A stretch of DNA of 64,000 bases, from contig NZ_WXYO01000001.1 in NCBI RefSeq assembly GCF_009901585.1, positions 186,001 to 250,000 on the forward strand, read 5' to 3'. A program made the translations under genes and the position numbers. Below, one piece after another: positions 45,691 to 54,155 of this stretch. The notes beneath the pieces are model-generated. The model was not told the DNA's origin. It saw nothing but the letters and a program-made list of their open reading frames with translations, and did no database searches. The stretch is from Poritiphilus flavus. GTDB taxonomy: Bacteria; Bacteroidota; Bacteroidia; Flavobacteriales; Flavobacteriaceae. Numbering within the stretch: the first letter of the stretch is position 1; each line of letters begins with the position of its first letter.

Positions 45691-45852
45691 GTTCTTTTTT
45701 GCATCGCCAAAAAAAGAACGAAAAAACGCTAGGCTGATTTTAGATTTCTTGAAATACTACCAAAAGTTTGCAGCCGTACAATCCAGGCCGCTTTTGCCAT
45801 GCAAAATGCTCTATGGATTGCACCTTGTCCGCCTATGGTGGAAATCCGCGGT
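45691..45852 (+). repeat. Interspersed repeat family C, truncated copy C4
   Basis: GTTCTTTTTT (45691) through AAAATGCTCTATGGATTGC matches C1-C3. The copy then switches into a family F hairpin (ACCTTGTCCGCCTATGGTGG). From 45853 to 46099 no gene or repeat is recognised. Confidence 0.7.
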
Positions 45853-46099
45853 GTCTGCTCATGACAAGCTCCACGAGTAATCCCTCCTCCTCCGCGACAA
45901 ACTGAAGCAGCGTTTGCGGGTTTTGTATTTCGTGCTTTGCAAAGGCTAAAATGCGATTTAAAACAATTGCTAAAAGTAATATTGAAATAGATCTTTACAG
46001 CGCTGCCCGAAAAGAGCAAGAATCGGAAATAATAAACATCAGACTTCCACTTTCCAGTATCCCTGGTTTAAAAGTAATGCCGGGTTTTAGAATTACCCC

Positions 46100-46111
46100 A
46101 TAGTACAGGAT
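46100..46111 (+). promoter_or_regulatory. Probable regulator-binding motif before the GH43-like gene
   Basis: ATAGTACAGGAT repeats the 3' half of the 22-base motif upstream of the aldolase gene (62018) and of susC (60796), in the same orientation relative to its gene. It lies 54 bases before the start codon. Confidence 0.55.
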
Positions 46112-46164
46112 TGTATTAACCATTCTGAAGCTTATTTTGGTGAAATAGTGTAAGAATAACGCTT

Positions 46165-47628
46165 ATGGATATCAAGAAATCATTTTCTCTAATTATTTAT
46201 TTACCTTTTTTGTTAGGAACTGGTATGCAGACAGTAAAGAGTCAAGAATTGACAGTTAAAAATACCGTTCCCAAATTTGACGCAAGCGGGAATATTGTAG
46301 ACGCCCATGACGGCCGGGTCATTCAGTTCGGCGATACTTTTTATTGGTATGGTACCAGCTATGGAAACACCAACGGCTTTACAACGGCCAATCGTTATGT
46401 ATGCTACAGCTCCAAAGATTTGAAGACCTGGAAAAAAGTGGGCGCATTATTGCGCGACCAACCAGAGGGTGTATATTACAGACCTCACGTCATCTATAAT
46501 GCCAAAACCGAGAAATACGTGCTCTGGTACAACTGGTATCCCCAATTATGGAATGGCCAATTTGGGGTCGCCCTAAGTGACACACCCGAAGGGCCTTTTA
46601 CTATCATCAAGGACAACGTAAAAATGGCCAGGTCTGAACTGGGGCTTGGTGATTTTGGACTGTTTGTGGATGATGACAATATTGCCTATATCAGCTACAA
46701 CACCATCAACAATCACCAGGTTTCCATAGAAAAATTGAGTGCAGATTACCTTTCCTCGACCATGGAGAACGGAGGTGTCATTTCTGAACACATGGAAGCG
46801 GGATCGCAATTCAAGCGGAATGGTAAATATTACCTTCTAACCGATTATACTTGTTGTTTCTGCAATTACGGTTCAGGGGCACGGGTCTATATTTCCGACA
46901 ATCCATTAACGGGCTATACACTGACCACCAATATTAACCGCTATCCTGGCCGGTTCGCTCCGTTGCTCCACGATGGTATCGCCAGGGGTACAGCATACGA
47001 AACTCTCAAAAAAGTGGACGGTGCCTTTGAATCGGCAGAAAGTACTTTTCACAATGAAAGAAGTCTTAAAGGGATAGTCTTGGATGTATTCACAGGCAAC
47101 AGACCAGAAAATTGTGGCGATGTCAGTAATCCAAGGGTACATCCGGAAATAACAACACCTGAATTCAAGGTATACCAATGGGATTTCGGCCAGTGGAAAG
47201 AAGTTCAAATCACAACTGTTCAGGTTGAAAAGTCTGCTCTGCGGGAGCATATTACACTACAATTTGATACCGTAAAGACAAATCGGATAAAAATCACACC
47301 ATCCAATAAAAATGGTGCCGAAGCCATTTACATTAATGAAGTGAAATTTGAAGCGGTTGCAAACAGCGCTATCATGGGGTCGTATATCACAGGGGTGCAC
47401 ATTGCCAAAAACCCCATCATTCCGGCCCAGCAGACCTATGTGATGAAGCTGAAAACGTCAGAAGGCGAACAATTTCTATGGATGGGGGATCTATGGGGTT
47501 CTGCATCCGATAATATCAAGGGGCACGACTACCAATATTGGAGCAAACCGCTCGAATTCTATGAGTATGGCACAATCAAACCCTTGGAGTGGGTCGATTC
47601 CTGGAGTTTTACACCTGATAAAAATTAA
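46165..47628 (+). CDS. Secreted GH43-like glycoside hydrolase
   Basis: A 487-residue protein with a signal peptide (SLIIYLPFLLGTGMQTVKSQ). The five-bladed propeller of the GH43 clan is suggested by NIVDAHDGRVIQFGDTFYWYGTSYG, YYRPHVIYNAKTEKYVLWYNW and GDFGLFVDDDNIAYISYN. The final FLWMGDLWGSASDN...YWSKPLEFYEYG is close to exo-beta-1,3-galactanase-type GH43 enzymes. A discoidin-like segment (about 335-402, TNRIKITPSNKNGAEAIYINEV) interrupts the propeller before that last part. The subfamily and substrate cannot be fixed. It converges with the sulfatase gene and carries the shared upstream motif, so it belongs to the rhamnose locus. Confidence 0.8.
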   Translation: MDIKKSFSLIIYLPFLLGTGMQTVKSQELTVKNTVPKFDASGNIVDAHDGRVIQFGDTFYWYGTSYGNTNGFTTANRYVCYSSKDLKTWKKVGALLRDQPEGVYYRPHVIYNAKTEKYVLWYNWYPQLWNGQFGVALSDTPEGPFTIIKDNVKMARSELGLGDFGLFVDDDNIAYISYNTINNHQVSIEKLSADYLSSTMENGGVISEHMEAGSQFKRNGKYYLLTDYTCCFCNYGSGARVYISDNPLTGYTLTTNINRYPGRFAPLLHDGIARGTAYETLKKVDGAFESAESTFHNERSLKGIVLDVFTGNRPENCGDVSNPRVHPEITTPEFKVYQWDFGQWKEVQITTVQVEKSALREHITLQFDTVKTNRIKITPSNKNGAEAIYINEVKFEAVANSAIMGSYITGVHIAKNPIIPAQQTYVMKLKTSEGEQFLWMGDLWGSASDNIKGHDYQYWSKPLEFYEYGTIKPLEWVDSWSFTPDKN

Positions 47629-47647
47629 CTCCGCATACCTATGAACT

Positions 47648-49099
47648 TCAATTTCCAGTATAATTAGGATTCGGTTCAGGGAACTTGGCGCCCATCTTTT
47701 CGAGCAGTGCATTCATTTCCGTTTTCATCAGCTCCAGTTTTTCCGGTCTGGTATCGGCCAGATCTTCGGTCTCCCCCAGGTCCATCGCAAGGTTGTACAA
47801 TTCATAACTATCGTCTTCGTAGAAATGAAGCAATTTCCAATGTCCATCTCGATAGGCCGAAACGGGTTGCTCCCTTTGTGGGCTGTAATGTGGCAGGTGC
47901 CATACCAAAGGCCGTTCTTCCAATTTTTCTCCTTTAAAAATCGGCAATAAACTTTTTCCATCTTCAGTTCGTTGATGGCTGCCCGAGAGTTCCATAAAGG
48001 TGTTGAAAAGGTCTTGCCCAATCACCGGTGTGCTGTTTTCTTGTTCAGGGCCAATCATTGCGGGCCAACGTACGATAAAAGGTTCACGTATACCCCCTTC
48101 ATAAAGGTATCCCTTGCCCTCTCGAAGCCGGCCATTATCGGTGGGAGGGGTATGCCTGGCGAACGCGGGTACCTCCTCTACCGAAAGCCCTCCGTTGTCA
48201 GAAGTAAAAATGATTAGTGTATTCTCTGCTAAATTCAGTTCTTCCAGCGTTTGCATCACCCGGCCCACATTTTGGTCGATAGACTCGATCATGGCCGCAT
48301 AATGAATGTTGGGCATTATATTCTCCTCATCATTTCCCCTTTTTCGACGATATTTTTCGACCAGTTTTGCCTTACCCTCTATGGGTACGTGTGGCGAATA
48401 AAAGTTAAGGTTTAAAAAGAATACAGTGTCCTTTTTTTCTTCGATGTACGAAACTGCTTTATCCGTGAGTACATCGGTCAAATAGTCTCCCTCACCATAA
48501 CCCTCTTGAATCTCAGGTTTTTCTCCCATTGGAAAGAAAGGATAAAAGAAACTTTTTGGCAGTCCGTTCCATGCCCCGGCAATGTTCAGGTCAAATCCCT
48601 GGTATTGCGGTGAAAACTTGCCACCACCCAGGTGCCATTTACCGATATGTGCAGTCGTATAGCCCTGTTCTTTCAGCGCCTCAGCGGTTGTGGTGTACTC
48701 GAGATCCAATTGCTGGTCAACCGATGGGGTTTTCAATTTTTGGTTAGGCCCAGGAGGATGGTTGCCATGGATATGCTCGGTGACATTTACTGTTATTGGA
48801 TGGAGGCCCGTCAGCAGGCTTGCCCTGGATGGGCTGCACAATGGGGCTGCGGCATATCCATCGGTAAAACGCATACCTTGAGCCGCCAAGCTATCAAGAT
48901 TGGGAGTTTCAATGAACTCGTTACCGTAACAGCCCAAATCGTACCAACCCATATCGTCGGCAACAATCAACACGATATTCGGTTTTGAATTTTCTATTTG
49001 TAACTCCTCCTGATCTTTTTTCTCCGTTTTACAATTAAGCAACAAGAATAAGATGCAAAAAATCAACGGAGCTATATTTTGTCTTTTGTTCATGTTCAA
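47648..49099 (-). CDS. S1-family sulfatase, lipoprotein
   Basis: A 483-residue formylglycine-dependent sulfatase. The lipoprotein signal ends LLLNC (Cys 23). The metal-site start NIVLIVADDMGWYDLGCYG and the formylglycine motif CSPSR with C88 (LCSPSRASLLTG) are intact; later motifs are TTAHIGKWHLGG and IFTSDNGG. It removes sulfate esters from glycans and needs a maturase encoded elsewhere. It is the last gene of the susC operon, 24 bases after rhaT. In this setting it probably desulfates a rhamnose-rich algal polysaccharide such as ulvan or rhamnan sulfate. Confidence 0.94.
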   Translation of the reverse strand: MNMNKRQNIAPLIFCILFLLLNCKTEKKDQEELQIENSKPNIVLIVADDMGWYDLGCYGNEFIETPNLDSLAAQGMRFTDGYAAAPLCSPSRASLLTGLHPITVNVTEHIHGNHPPGPNQKLKTPSVDQQLDLEYTTTAEALKEQGYTTAHIGKWHLGGGKFSPQYQGFDLNIAGAWNGLPKSFFYPFFPMGEKPEIQEGYGEGDYLTDVLTDKAVSYIEEKKDTVFFLNLNFYSPHVPIEGKAKLVEKYRRKRGNDEENIMPNIHYAAMIESIDQNVGRVMQTLEELNLAENTLIIFTSDNGGLSVEEVPAFARHTPPTDNGRLREGKGYLYEGGIREPFIVRWPAMIGPEQENSTPVIGQDLFNTFMELSGSHQRTEDGKSLLPIFKGEKLEERPLVWHLPHYSPQREQPVSAYRDGHWKLLHFYEDDSYELYNLAMDLGETEDLADTRPEKLELMKTEMNALLEKMGAKFPEPNPNYTGN

Positions 49100-49123
49100 G
49101 GTTTTGAATTCATCGAATTAGTT

Positions 49124-50161
49124 TTAAGCCATTTGGTTTCCTGCCCCAATAATAATGGTGGCACTGATTAGTATTGCCAGGCCAACCGATAAAGTTATCA
49201 GAGTTTGTTTGCCGGCGCCCTTCCATTCCTTGGTTACGATACCCCAAAGTGTGCTAAAAAGTATGATAAATACCATGTGGAGTGTCCAGCTTGCAAAATC
49301 ATGCTTGCCCATTTGAGTACTGCCCATACCATAAAACATAAATTGGCAGTACCAAATGGTACCTGCAAAGGCAGCAAAAAGATAATTTATCTTTAAGGGC
49401 GTTGCCTTGTTCAGGTAATCACTATAGCTCCTGGTTTTTAAGTTTAGATAAAGGCACCATAAAAAATTAGAAGTAAAACCTCCGGCAAGAATGACGATGA
49501 ACACAGGCCCATTCCGCCATAGCTCGGGCGCTTCATTCTGAAGGGCAAGTTCAGCAATAGGTGTGCCAGAAGCAATTCCGAAGGCAAAGCAAGCACTCAA
49601 AATGCCTGCAAGAGTTGCAACGATAGTTCCTTTTTTTAGATTAAACTCCTTGACACCTTGCTGCTTTTGTTCATCGGAAAGTTCCTTGTCCTTCAATATT
49701 CCTGCTCTCCCGCAAATTATAATACCCAAAAGCGAAACTACAATACCCAATAGCACCACCTGGCCAGACTGAGTTTGTAACAAACCGCTTAGTTTCCCTT
49801 CGTAAATAGGAGGTATCAATGTGCCAAAAACAGCGGTCAAACCTAATGCCAGGGCCATGCCCAAAGACATACCCAAGTATCGCATGGTCATACCAAACGT
49901 AAGACCACCAATGCCCCAGAGCAGCCCGAAAAAATACGTCCAAAAAAGTGTTGACGATTCCGTTTGTACCAGGATAGTGATGGTTTTCGGCACTGTAATA
50001 AGCGAGACAGACCACGGAACAATCAACCAGGCAAAAAATCCATTGACCAACCAACCGCTTTCCCAGGACCATCGCTGTATTTTTTTGATAGGCAGATAGA
50101 AGGATCCCGCCGCGAAGCCGCCTATGGCATGGAATAAAACACCTACAAAAGGATTTGCCAT
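49124..50161 (-). CDS. rhaT: L-rhamnose/proton symporter RhaT
   Basis: A 345-residue inner membrane protein with ten hydrophobic helices and the RhaT start MANPFVGVLFHAIGGFAAGSF plus FLWCLYLNLKTRS and GTIWYCQFMFYGMGSTQMG. It imports L-rhamnose with protons. It lies 37 bases after the isomerase gene within the operon, which supports rhamnose as the released monosaccharide. Confidence 0.95.
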   Translation of the reverse strand: MANPFVGVLFHAIGGFAAGSFYLPIKKIQRWSWESGWLVNGFFAWLIVPWSVSLITVPKTITILVQTESSTLFWTYFFGLLWGIGGLTFGMTMRYLGMSLGMALALGLTAVFGTLIPPIYEGKLSGLLQTQSGQVVLLGIVVSLLGIIICGRAGILKDKELSDEQKQQGVKEFNLKKGTIVATLAGILSACFAFGIASGTPIAELALQNEAPELWRNGPVFIVILAGGFTSNFLWCLYLNLKTRSYSDYLNKATPLKINYLFAAFAGTIWYCQFMFYGMGSTQMGKHDFASWTLHMVFIILFSTLWGIVTKEWKGAGKQTLITLSVGLAILISATIIIGAGNQMA

Positions 50162-50198
50162 TTTAATCGAGGTTTATAGACGAGTAATTTCTTAAGCA

Positions 50199-51626
50199 TC
50201 AGCAAATCTTAAGGTGTTCGATAGAGAGCAAGTTTGCTAACTTTTCAATTGTGGCCGATTTATGCCCGATACCTATGGCACAGTGATGGGAAGGACCTGC
50301 CTTGGACCAGTTGTCAATGAATTCCCTGATGGGGATGGAAAATTTGTAGCGTGAATTGGTATTTCCTATTTGTAATGTAGGCCCCTCTACGGATTCGCCT
50401 TCAGCAGACAACAAATAGACTTCACCTTTACCATTCTGACAGACTGATAAAAAGGTTACGGGCCCACTTTTTACCTTCATCTGAATCGATAGCCCTTTTC
50501 CGGGTTTTCCGTGGTAAACAGGCAATGGCACCAGTCCAACCCTGCCCTCAGCAATGGTAAAATGTGCCGGGCCATCGTGCCCCAGAAGAATCACTTCATC
50601 TTCAAAATCCATAGCGTAGAACTCCGAAAAGGAACCACCGATGCCCAGTATATCCATAATTTTCATGGCTTGTACATTCTTAATCTCCAACTCGCCGGCG
50701 ACAGGAATATTTTTTCCTGTGAGAACCGTAAACCCCGGAATCAGGGAGGTGACAATATCCTCGTAGTTCGGGTCTCCATCACCTTCATAATAATATGCCA
50801 GTGAGCCAAGTTGAAAGTTTTCCACCAACGTATCCAGTGCTACCGAGGTCTGCGCTGCACGTTTCAATTCGTCATAATCACAATCTTCTGAGACCACAAA
50901 TAGTGTATTGAATTCCTCGATCTTTTGCTTTATCTCATCATCTGAAACCTGTTCTCTAATTTTTTTCAATGTGCCAAACTCCAAAATCTCAAAGTGGTTT
51001 CCGAAAACAATGGCTTGTTGGGTCAGGTCGCTATAAACATCCAACATGCCGTTGTAATAATGGCCCAGGACCCCTACACGATTATTGTTCATGGTTTTAA
51101 CAATCCTGAAAGCATCAATGTATTCCTTGATTTCTTTCCAAACATATGTCTCATCCAAATAACCAGATATCAGGTAGAAGTCAATACCCGCCCTGCTGAA
51201 AACACTTGCAATCTCAGGCGCCACACAACTTTGGCAATATGCCAGCCATTCGCCGGTCATCTTACCCCTGTCGCCTATAGCATTGAATTTTTTGTAATCG
51301 ATGGCTTTTTCTGGCTGAAGGTTAAGCACAATGATTGGCACCTTGGTCTTTTGTACCAGGGGTAACACGTTATGGGAAAGCGCGTAGGTGGAAATAAAGA
51401 GAAATATGCAGTCCACATCATTTTGATTGAACAAGGTGGCTGTCGTATTAGCCTTTTGGGGATTGTCGACCATTCCAGCATCAATAACATCAACATCAAA
51501 CCCTTCCATTCTTTTCACAATGATATTCTGGTATCCGACCAATTTTTCTTTCAAGCCTTCGAATTGGTCCCAATAGGTATGTAAACCGATACCGAACAAC
51601 CCTATTTTAATTTTCACATTCTTCAT
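50199..51626 (-). CDS. L-fucose/L-arabinose isomerase-family protein
   Basis: A 475-residue protein of the AraA/FucI-type sugar isomerase family. It has the N-terminal Rossmann-like part (KIGLFGIGLHTYWDQFEGLK, VDCIFLFISTYALSHNVLP) and later GGSFSEFYAMDFEDEVILLGHDGPAHF and SHHCAIGIGH, where metal-binding Glu and His are expected. It is not the TIM-barrel rhamnose isomerase RhaA, yet it lies between the rhamnosidase and RhaT genes and overlaps the rhamnosidase stop by 4 bases. It may supply the aldose-ketose step for rhamnose or for a second sugar of the same glycan. Confidence 0.87.
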   Translation of the reverse strand: MKNVKIKIGLFGIGLHTYWDQFEGLKEKLVGYQNIIVKRMEGFDVDVIDAGMVDNPQKANTTATLFNQNDVDCIFLFISTYALSHNVLPLVQKTKVPIIVLNLQPEKAIDYKKFNAIGDRGKMTGEWLAYCQSCVAPEIASVFSRAGIDFYLISGYLDETYVWKEIKEYIDAFRIVKTMNNNRVGVLGHYYNGMLDVYSDLTQQAIVFGNHFEILEFGTLKKIREQVSDDEIKQKIEEFNTLFVVSEDCDYDELKRAAQTSVALDTLVENFQLGSLAYYYEGDGDPNYEDIVTSLIPGFTVLTGKNIPVAGELEIKNVQAMKIMDILGIGGSFSEFYAMDFEDEVILLGHDGPAHFTIAEGRVGLVPLPVYHGKPGKGLSIQMKVKSGPVTFLSVCQNGKGEVYLLSAEGESVEGPTLQIGNTNSRYKFSIPIREFIDNWSKAGPSHHCAIGIGHKSATIEKLANLLSIEHLKIC

Positions 51627-53956
51627 TTCCTTTTTTCAGGGGTCTTTGTTTTTCCAAGGATTGCATAGTTACCACTGGCCAGCTCAAAGATCTTAAACCC
51701 TTTTTCTTCCTTTTTAGGGCTAGAATATTCATCGTTTATGGCAATGTTCTCATAAGTGGTTGGAACATATACCAAAGCCCTGGTCCCCTTTGGAACCTCA
51801 AAATTCAATTGGTAATCTTCCCCATTTTTCAGCTCTAACTTTATATCTCCCTTTACGGTAGGGACTACGGCGGATATATATTTTAAGAAACCGGGTTGTG
51901 GCTTTATTTGAAAGGTTTCCCAACCAGCGGAAGTGGGTGATATACCTGCGGCATACTGTGACAACAAGGTCAATCCGCCGCCACTCCAGGCATGGTTGAT
52001 CGTACCGCCGCCATAGCCTTCGTCACCGATGCCCCAGCCTTCCCACATTGTAGTAATGGTCGGATGGTTTACCATTTTTGAAAAACGTTGCTTCATTCGC
52101 TTTAGCGCAACCTCCGGATATCCCATTCTAAATAGTGCCTCTAGTACGTATTTCTCCATATAGGGGCTCGCATGCCTTTCCTCTTCCAAAATCTTCAAGA
52201 TGGCCGTATACTTGTCGGGGTCGGCCAGACCCGATACCACGGCCAAGCCTTGTGATCTGTCATCGGTCTCGCCCGCATAAGCTTTGGAACGATAGGCCGT
52301 ACCGTTCCAATAAATGGAATTAAAATCTTTTTTAAACTGTGCCATCATCGTATTCAAACTGTCTGCGGTGGCCGTGTCACCCAAAAGCCCTGCCATCCGT
52401 TTATAGCTGTCCAACGCTATATAGTATTGGGTGTTGAAAAGCAGTGGCATGTCTTTGTTTTCGCCCCAATCACCCCAGGTCCAACCTCCTTTTCTTATTT
52501 GTACCGTGCCATCTTCTTCCAATTTCCAAAGAGCCAGGTATTTACCCACCTTGTCATAGACCTTTGCGATGGTGGCCGTATCGCCCGTATGCCAATAATA
52601 GTTCCAAAATCCGTAGGTGCCGATACTGCTGAGCATTTGGGTGGGCAGTTCATTATGCCAATTTCCAGAAGGCACAGGTGAGTATATGGTGCTGTCATTC
52701 CGTTGCCAATGCATCAGTTCATGAATGCCCTTTTTGGCAAGCAAATGACTGCTGGGAGAGAGGGCATAAAAGGCTTCCCCGCTTTCTAAAACAACATCGC
52801 CCCACCATTGGGCGCGCTCCCGGTCAGGACAGTCCATATAGGTATCCCGCATGGTCAGATATAGGGTGCGCAACGACTTTTGCCAAAGCTGGTTGTAAAA
52901 GTCATCATCACATTGGAAACTTCCTGTAAATTCGGTATTGTATCCCGTTTCCCGATACTTCAGTGATAAGATTTTTACGCCCTTTGGGATGGCATAGTGC
53001 ACTGCATGGCCGTTCATCCAACCAAAACTCTCATATGACTGACTACCCGATTTTGTAATGTACTCTGCCCTGACATTGGGCACACCCCCGCCCAGATAAT
53101 TATCGGCGCGAATATCTACCGATTTTCCTGCTTCGGATTCCACCTCAAGATAAGGTGTAATCTGGGCATTGTAGGGCAACTGCATTTTTAGGGTATCCCC
53201 AGCCGAAACCAATGGGAATTCCATGTCGTTTTCATAAGATTTCAGACCATAATCCTTCCATTGGGGTATTGGTCGTTCTATTAGTTTTCCCCACGGTGAG
53301 GCGGGCGGTTTTCCCAATACCATGGCATTAGCCATAGTATCCACAAAAAATTCCGGATGAATAAAATCAAGACTTCCCTTTCGGGCATCAAAGCGGATGT
53401 TGGATTCGGGCAATCTATAATTCGGAAAAGGCTTATGGGTATTCCCAAAAGCGGGATGTTGCCATGCTTTCCATAATCCATCAGTGACCAAGTGTATGTT
53501 TCCTCCATCCATTTGCATCAAAAATGCAGGTTGCCCACTGTTTTTATGTGAAAAACCATCCTTGCCAAAATACCAAGCTAAGACAGCAATGACATTTTTG
53601 CCTTTTTTTAGGTGTCTTGTGATATCGATCTTATCAAAATAGGAGTCGTTAGGAGTTGACCCGCGTTTGAGTCCCCCCTCAAAAACAACCATTTCGCCAT
53701 TGATCCACAGCCAATATTTGGAGTCGGCCGAGATTTTGGCCATAACGGTATCAACTACCGTACTGATTTGAAATTCTTTTCGGTAACAACTCCAAACGTT
53801 GGCCGTATCTTTCAAAACAGCAGGGGCAATCCATTTCGCATTCCATGAAGTACTGGTATTAGGTGCTAATTTCTTTTGTCTATTGCCCTGTTGATTTACG
53901 CATAACCACAGAAGCATGAATGTAAGCATGTATGGTATTAGTAACCCTCTCATCAT
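51623..53956 (-). CDS. Alpha-L-rhamnosidase, GH78
   Basis: A 777-residue exported GH78 enzyme releasing terminal alpha-L-rhamnose. A signal or lipoprotein segment (LLIPYMLTFMLLWLC) precedes the N-terminal beta domains (WNAKWIAPAVLKDTANVW, KYWLWINGEMVV). The (alpha/alpha)6 catalytic domain has the family motif TYMDCPDRERAQWWGD and the late TINHAWSGGG, and a C-terminal beta domain follows. ATG at 53956 directly follows an intrinsic-terminator-like hairpin. Translation is coupled to the isomerase gene. Confidence 0.93.
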   Translation of the reverse strand: MMRGLLIPYMLTFMLLWLCVNQQGNRQKKLAPNTSTSWNAKWIAPAVLKDTANVWSCYRKEFQISTVVDTVMAKISADSKYWLWINGEMVVFEGGLKRGSTPNDSYFDKIDITRHLKKGKNVIAVLAWYFGKDGFSHKNSGQPAFLMQMDGGNIHLVTDGLWKAWQHPAFGNTHKPFPNYRLPESNIRFDARKGSLDFIHPEFFVDTMANAMVLGKPPASPWGKLIERPIPQWKDYGLKSYENDMEFPLVSAGDTLKMQLPYNAQITPYLEVESEAGKSVDIRADNYLGGGVPNVRAEYITKSGSQSYESFGWMNGHAVHYAIPKGVKILSLKYRETGYNTEFTGSFQCDDDFYNQLWQKSLRTLYLTMRDTYMDCPDRERAQWWGDVVLESGEAFYALSPSSHLLAKKGIHELMHWQRNDSTIYSPVPSGNWHNELPTQMLSSIGTYGFWNYYWHTGDTATIAKVYDKVGKYLALWKLEEDGTVQIRKGGWTWGDWGENKDMPLLFNTQYYIALDSYKRMAGLLGDTATADSLNTMMAQFKKDFNSIYWNGTAYRSKAYAGETDDRSQGLAVVSGLADPDKYTAILKILEEERHASPYMEKYVLEALFRMGYPEVALKRMKQRFSKMVNHPTITTMWEGWGIGDEGYGGGTINHAWSGGGLTLLSQYAAGISPTSAGWETFQIKPQPGFLKYISAVVPTVKGDIKLELKNGEDYQLNFEVPKGTRALVYVPTTYENIAINDEYSSPKKEEKGFKIFELASGNYAILGKTKTPEKRK

Positions 53957-53994
53957 TTAAAAAGGCGGTATAAGCGCTGTTACCATATACCGCC
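53957..53994 (-). terminator. Terminator-like hairpin between the binding-protein and rhamnosidase genes
   Basis: Read on the minus strand, GGCGGTATA (53994-53986) and TATACCGCC (53972-53964) form a 9-base-pair stem followed by five T, immediately before the GH78 start codon. It probably reduces read-through from susC-susD-binding protein into the enzyme genes. Confidence 0.75.
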
Positions 53995-54155
53995 TGAAAT
54001 TAAAATTAACTAACTCAAACCTTATTTTCCAATATATGTCTAATGTATTATCTGTATTGTTACTATACAGGGGTTTGTTCAAAACCAAATTCTTGCACTT
54101 GATCCTAGGGTATCCCCCAATAAAGTCTTTTTGTTGGTATATGCTTCTACATGTC

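Noticed and set aside
21608-45852. Hairpin repeats as integron attC sites
   Set aside because: No integrase gene, no conserved RYYYAAC/GTTRRRY core sites, and the repeats do not border single small cassettes.
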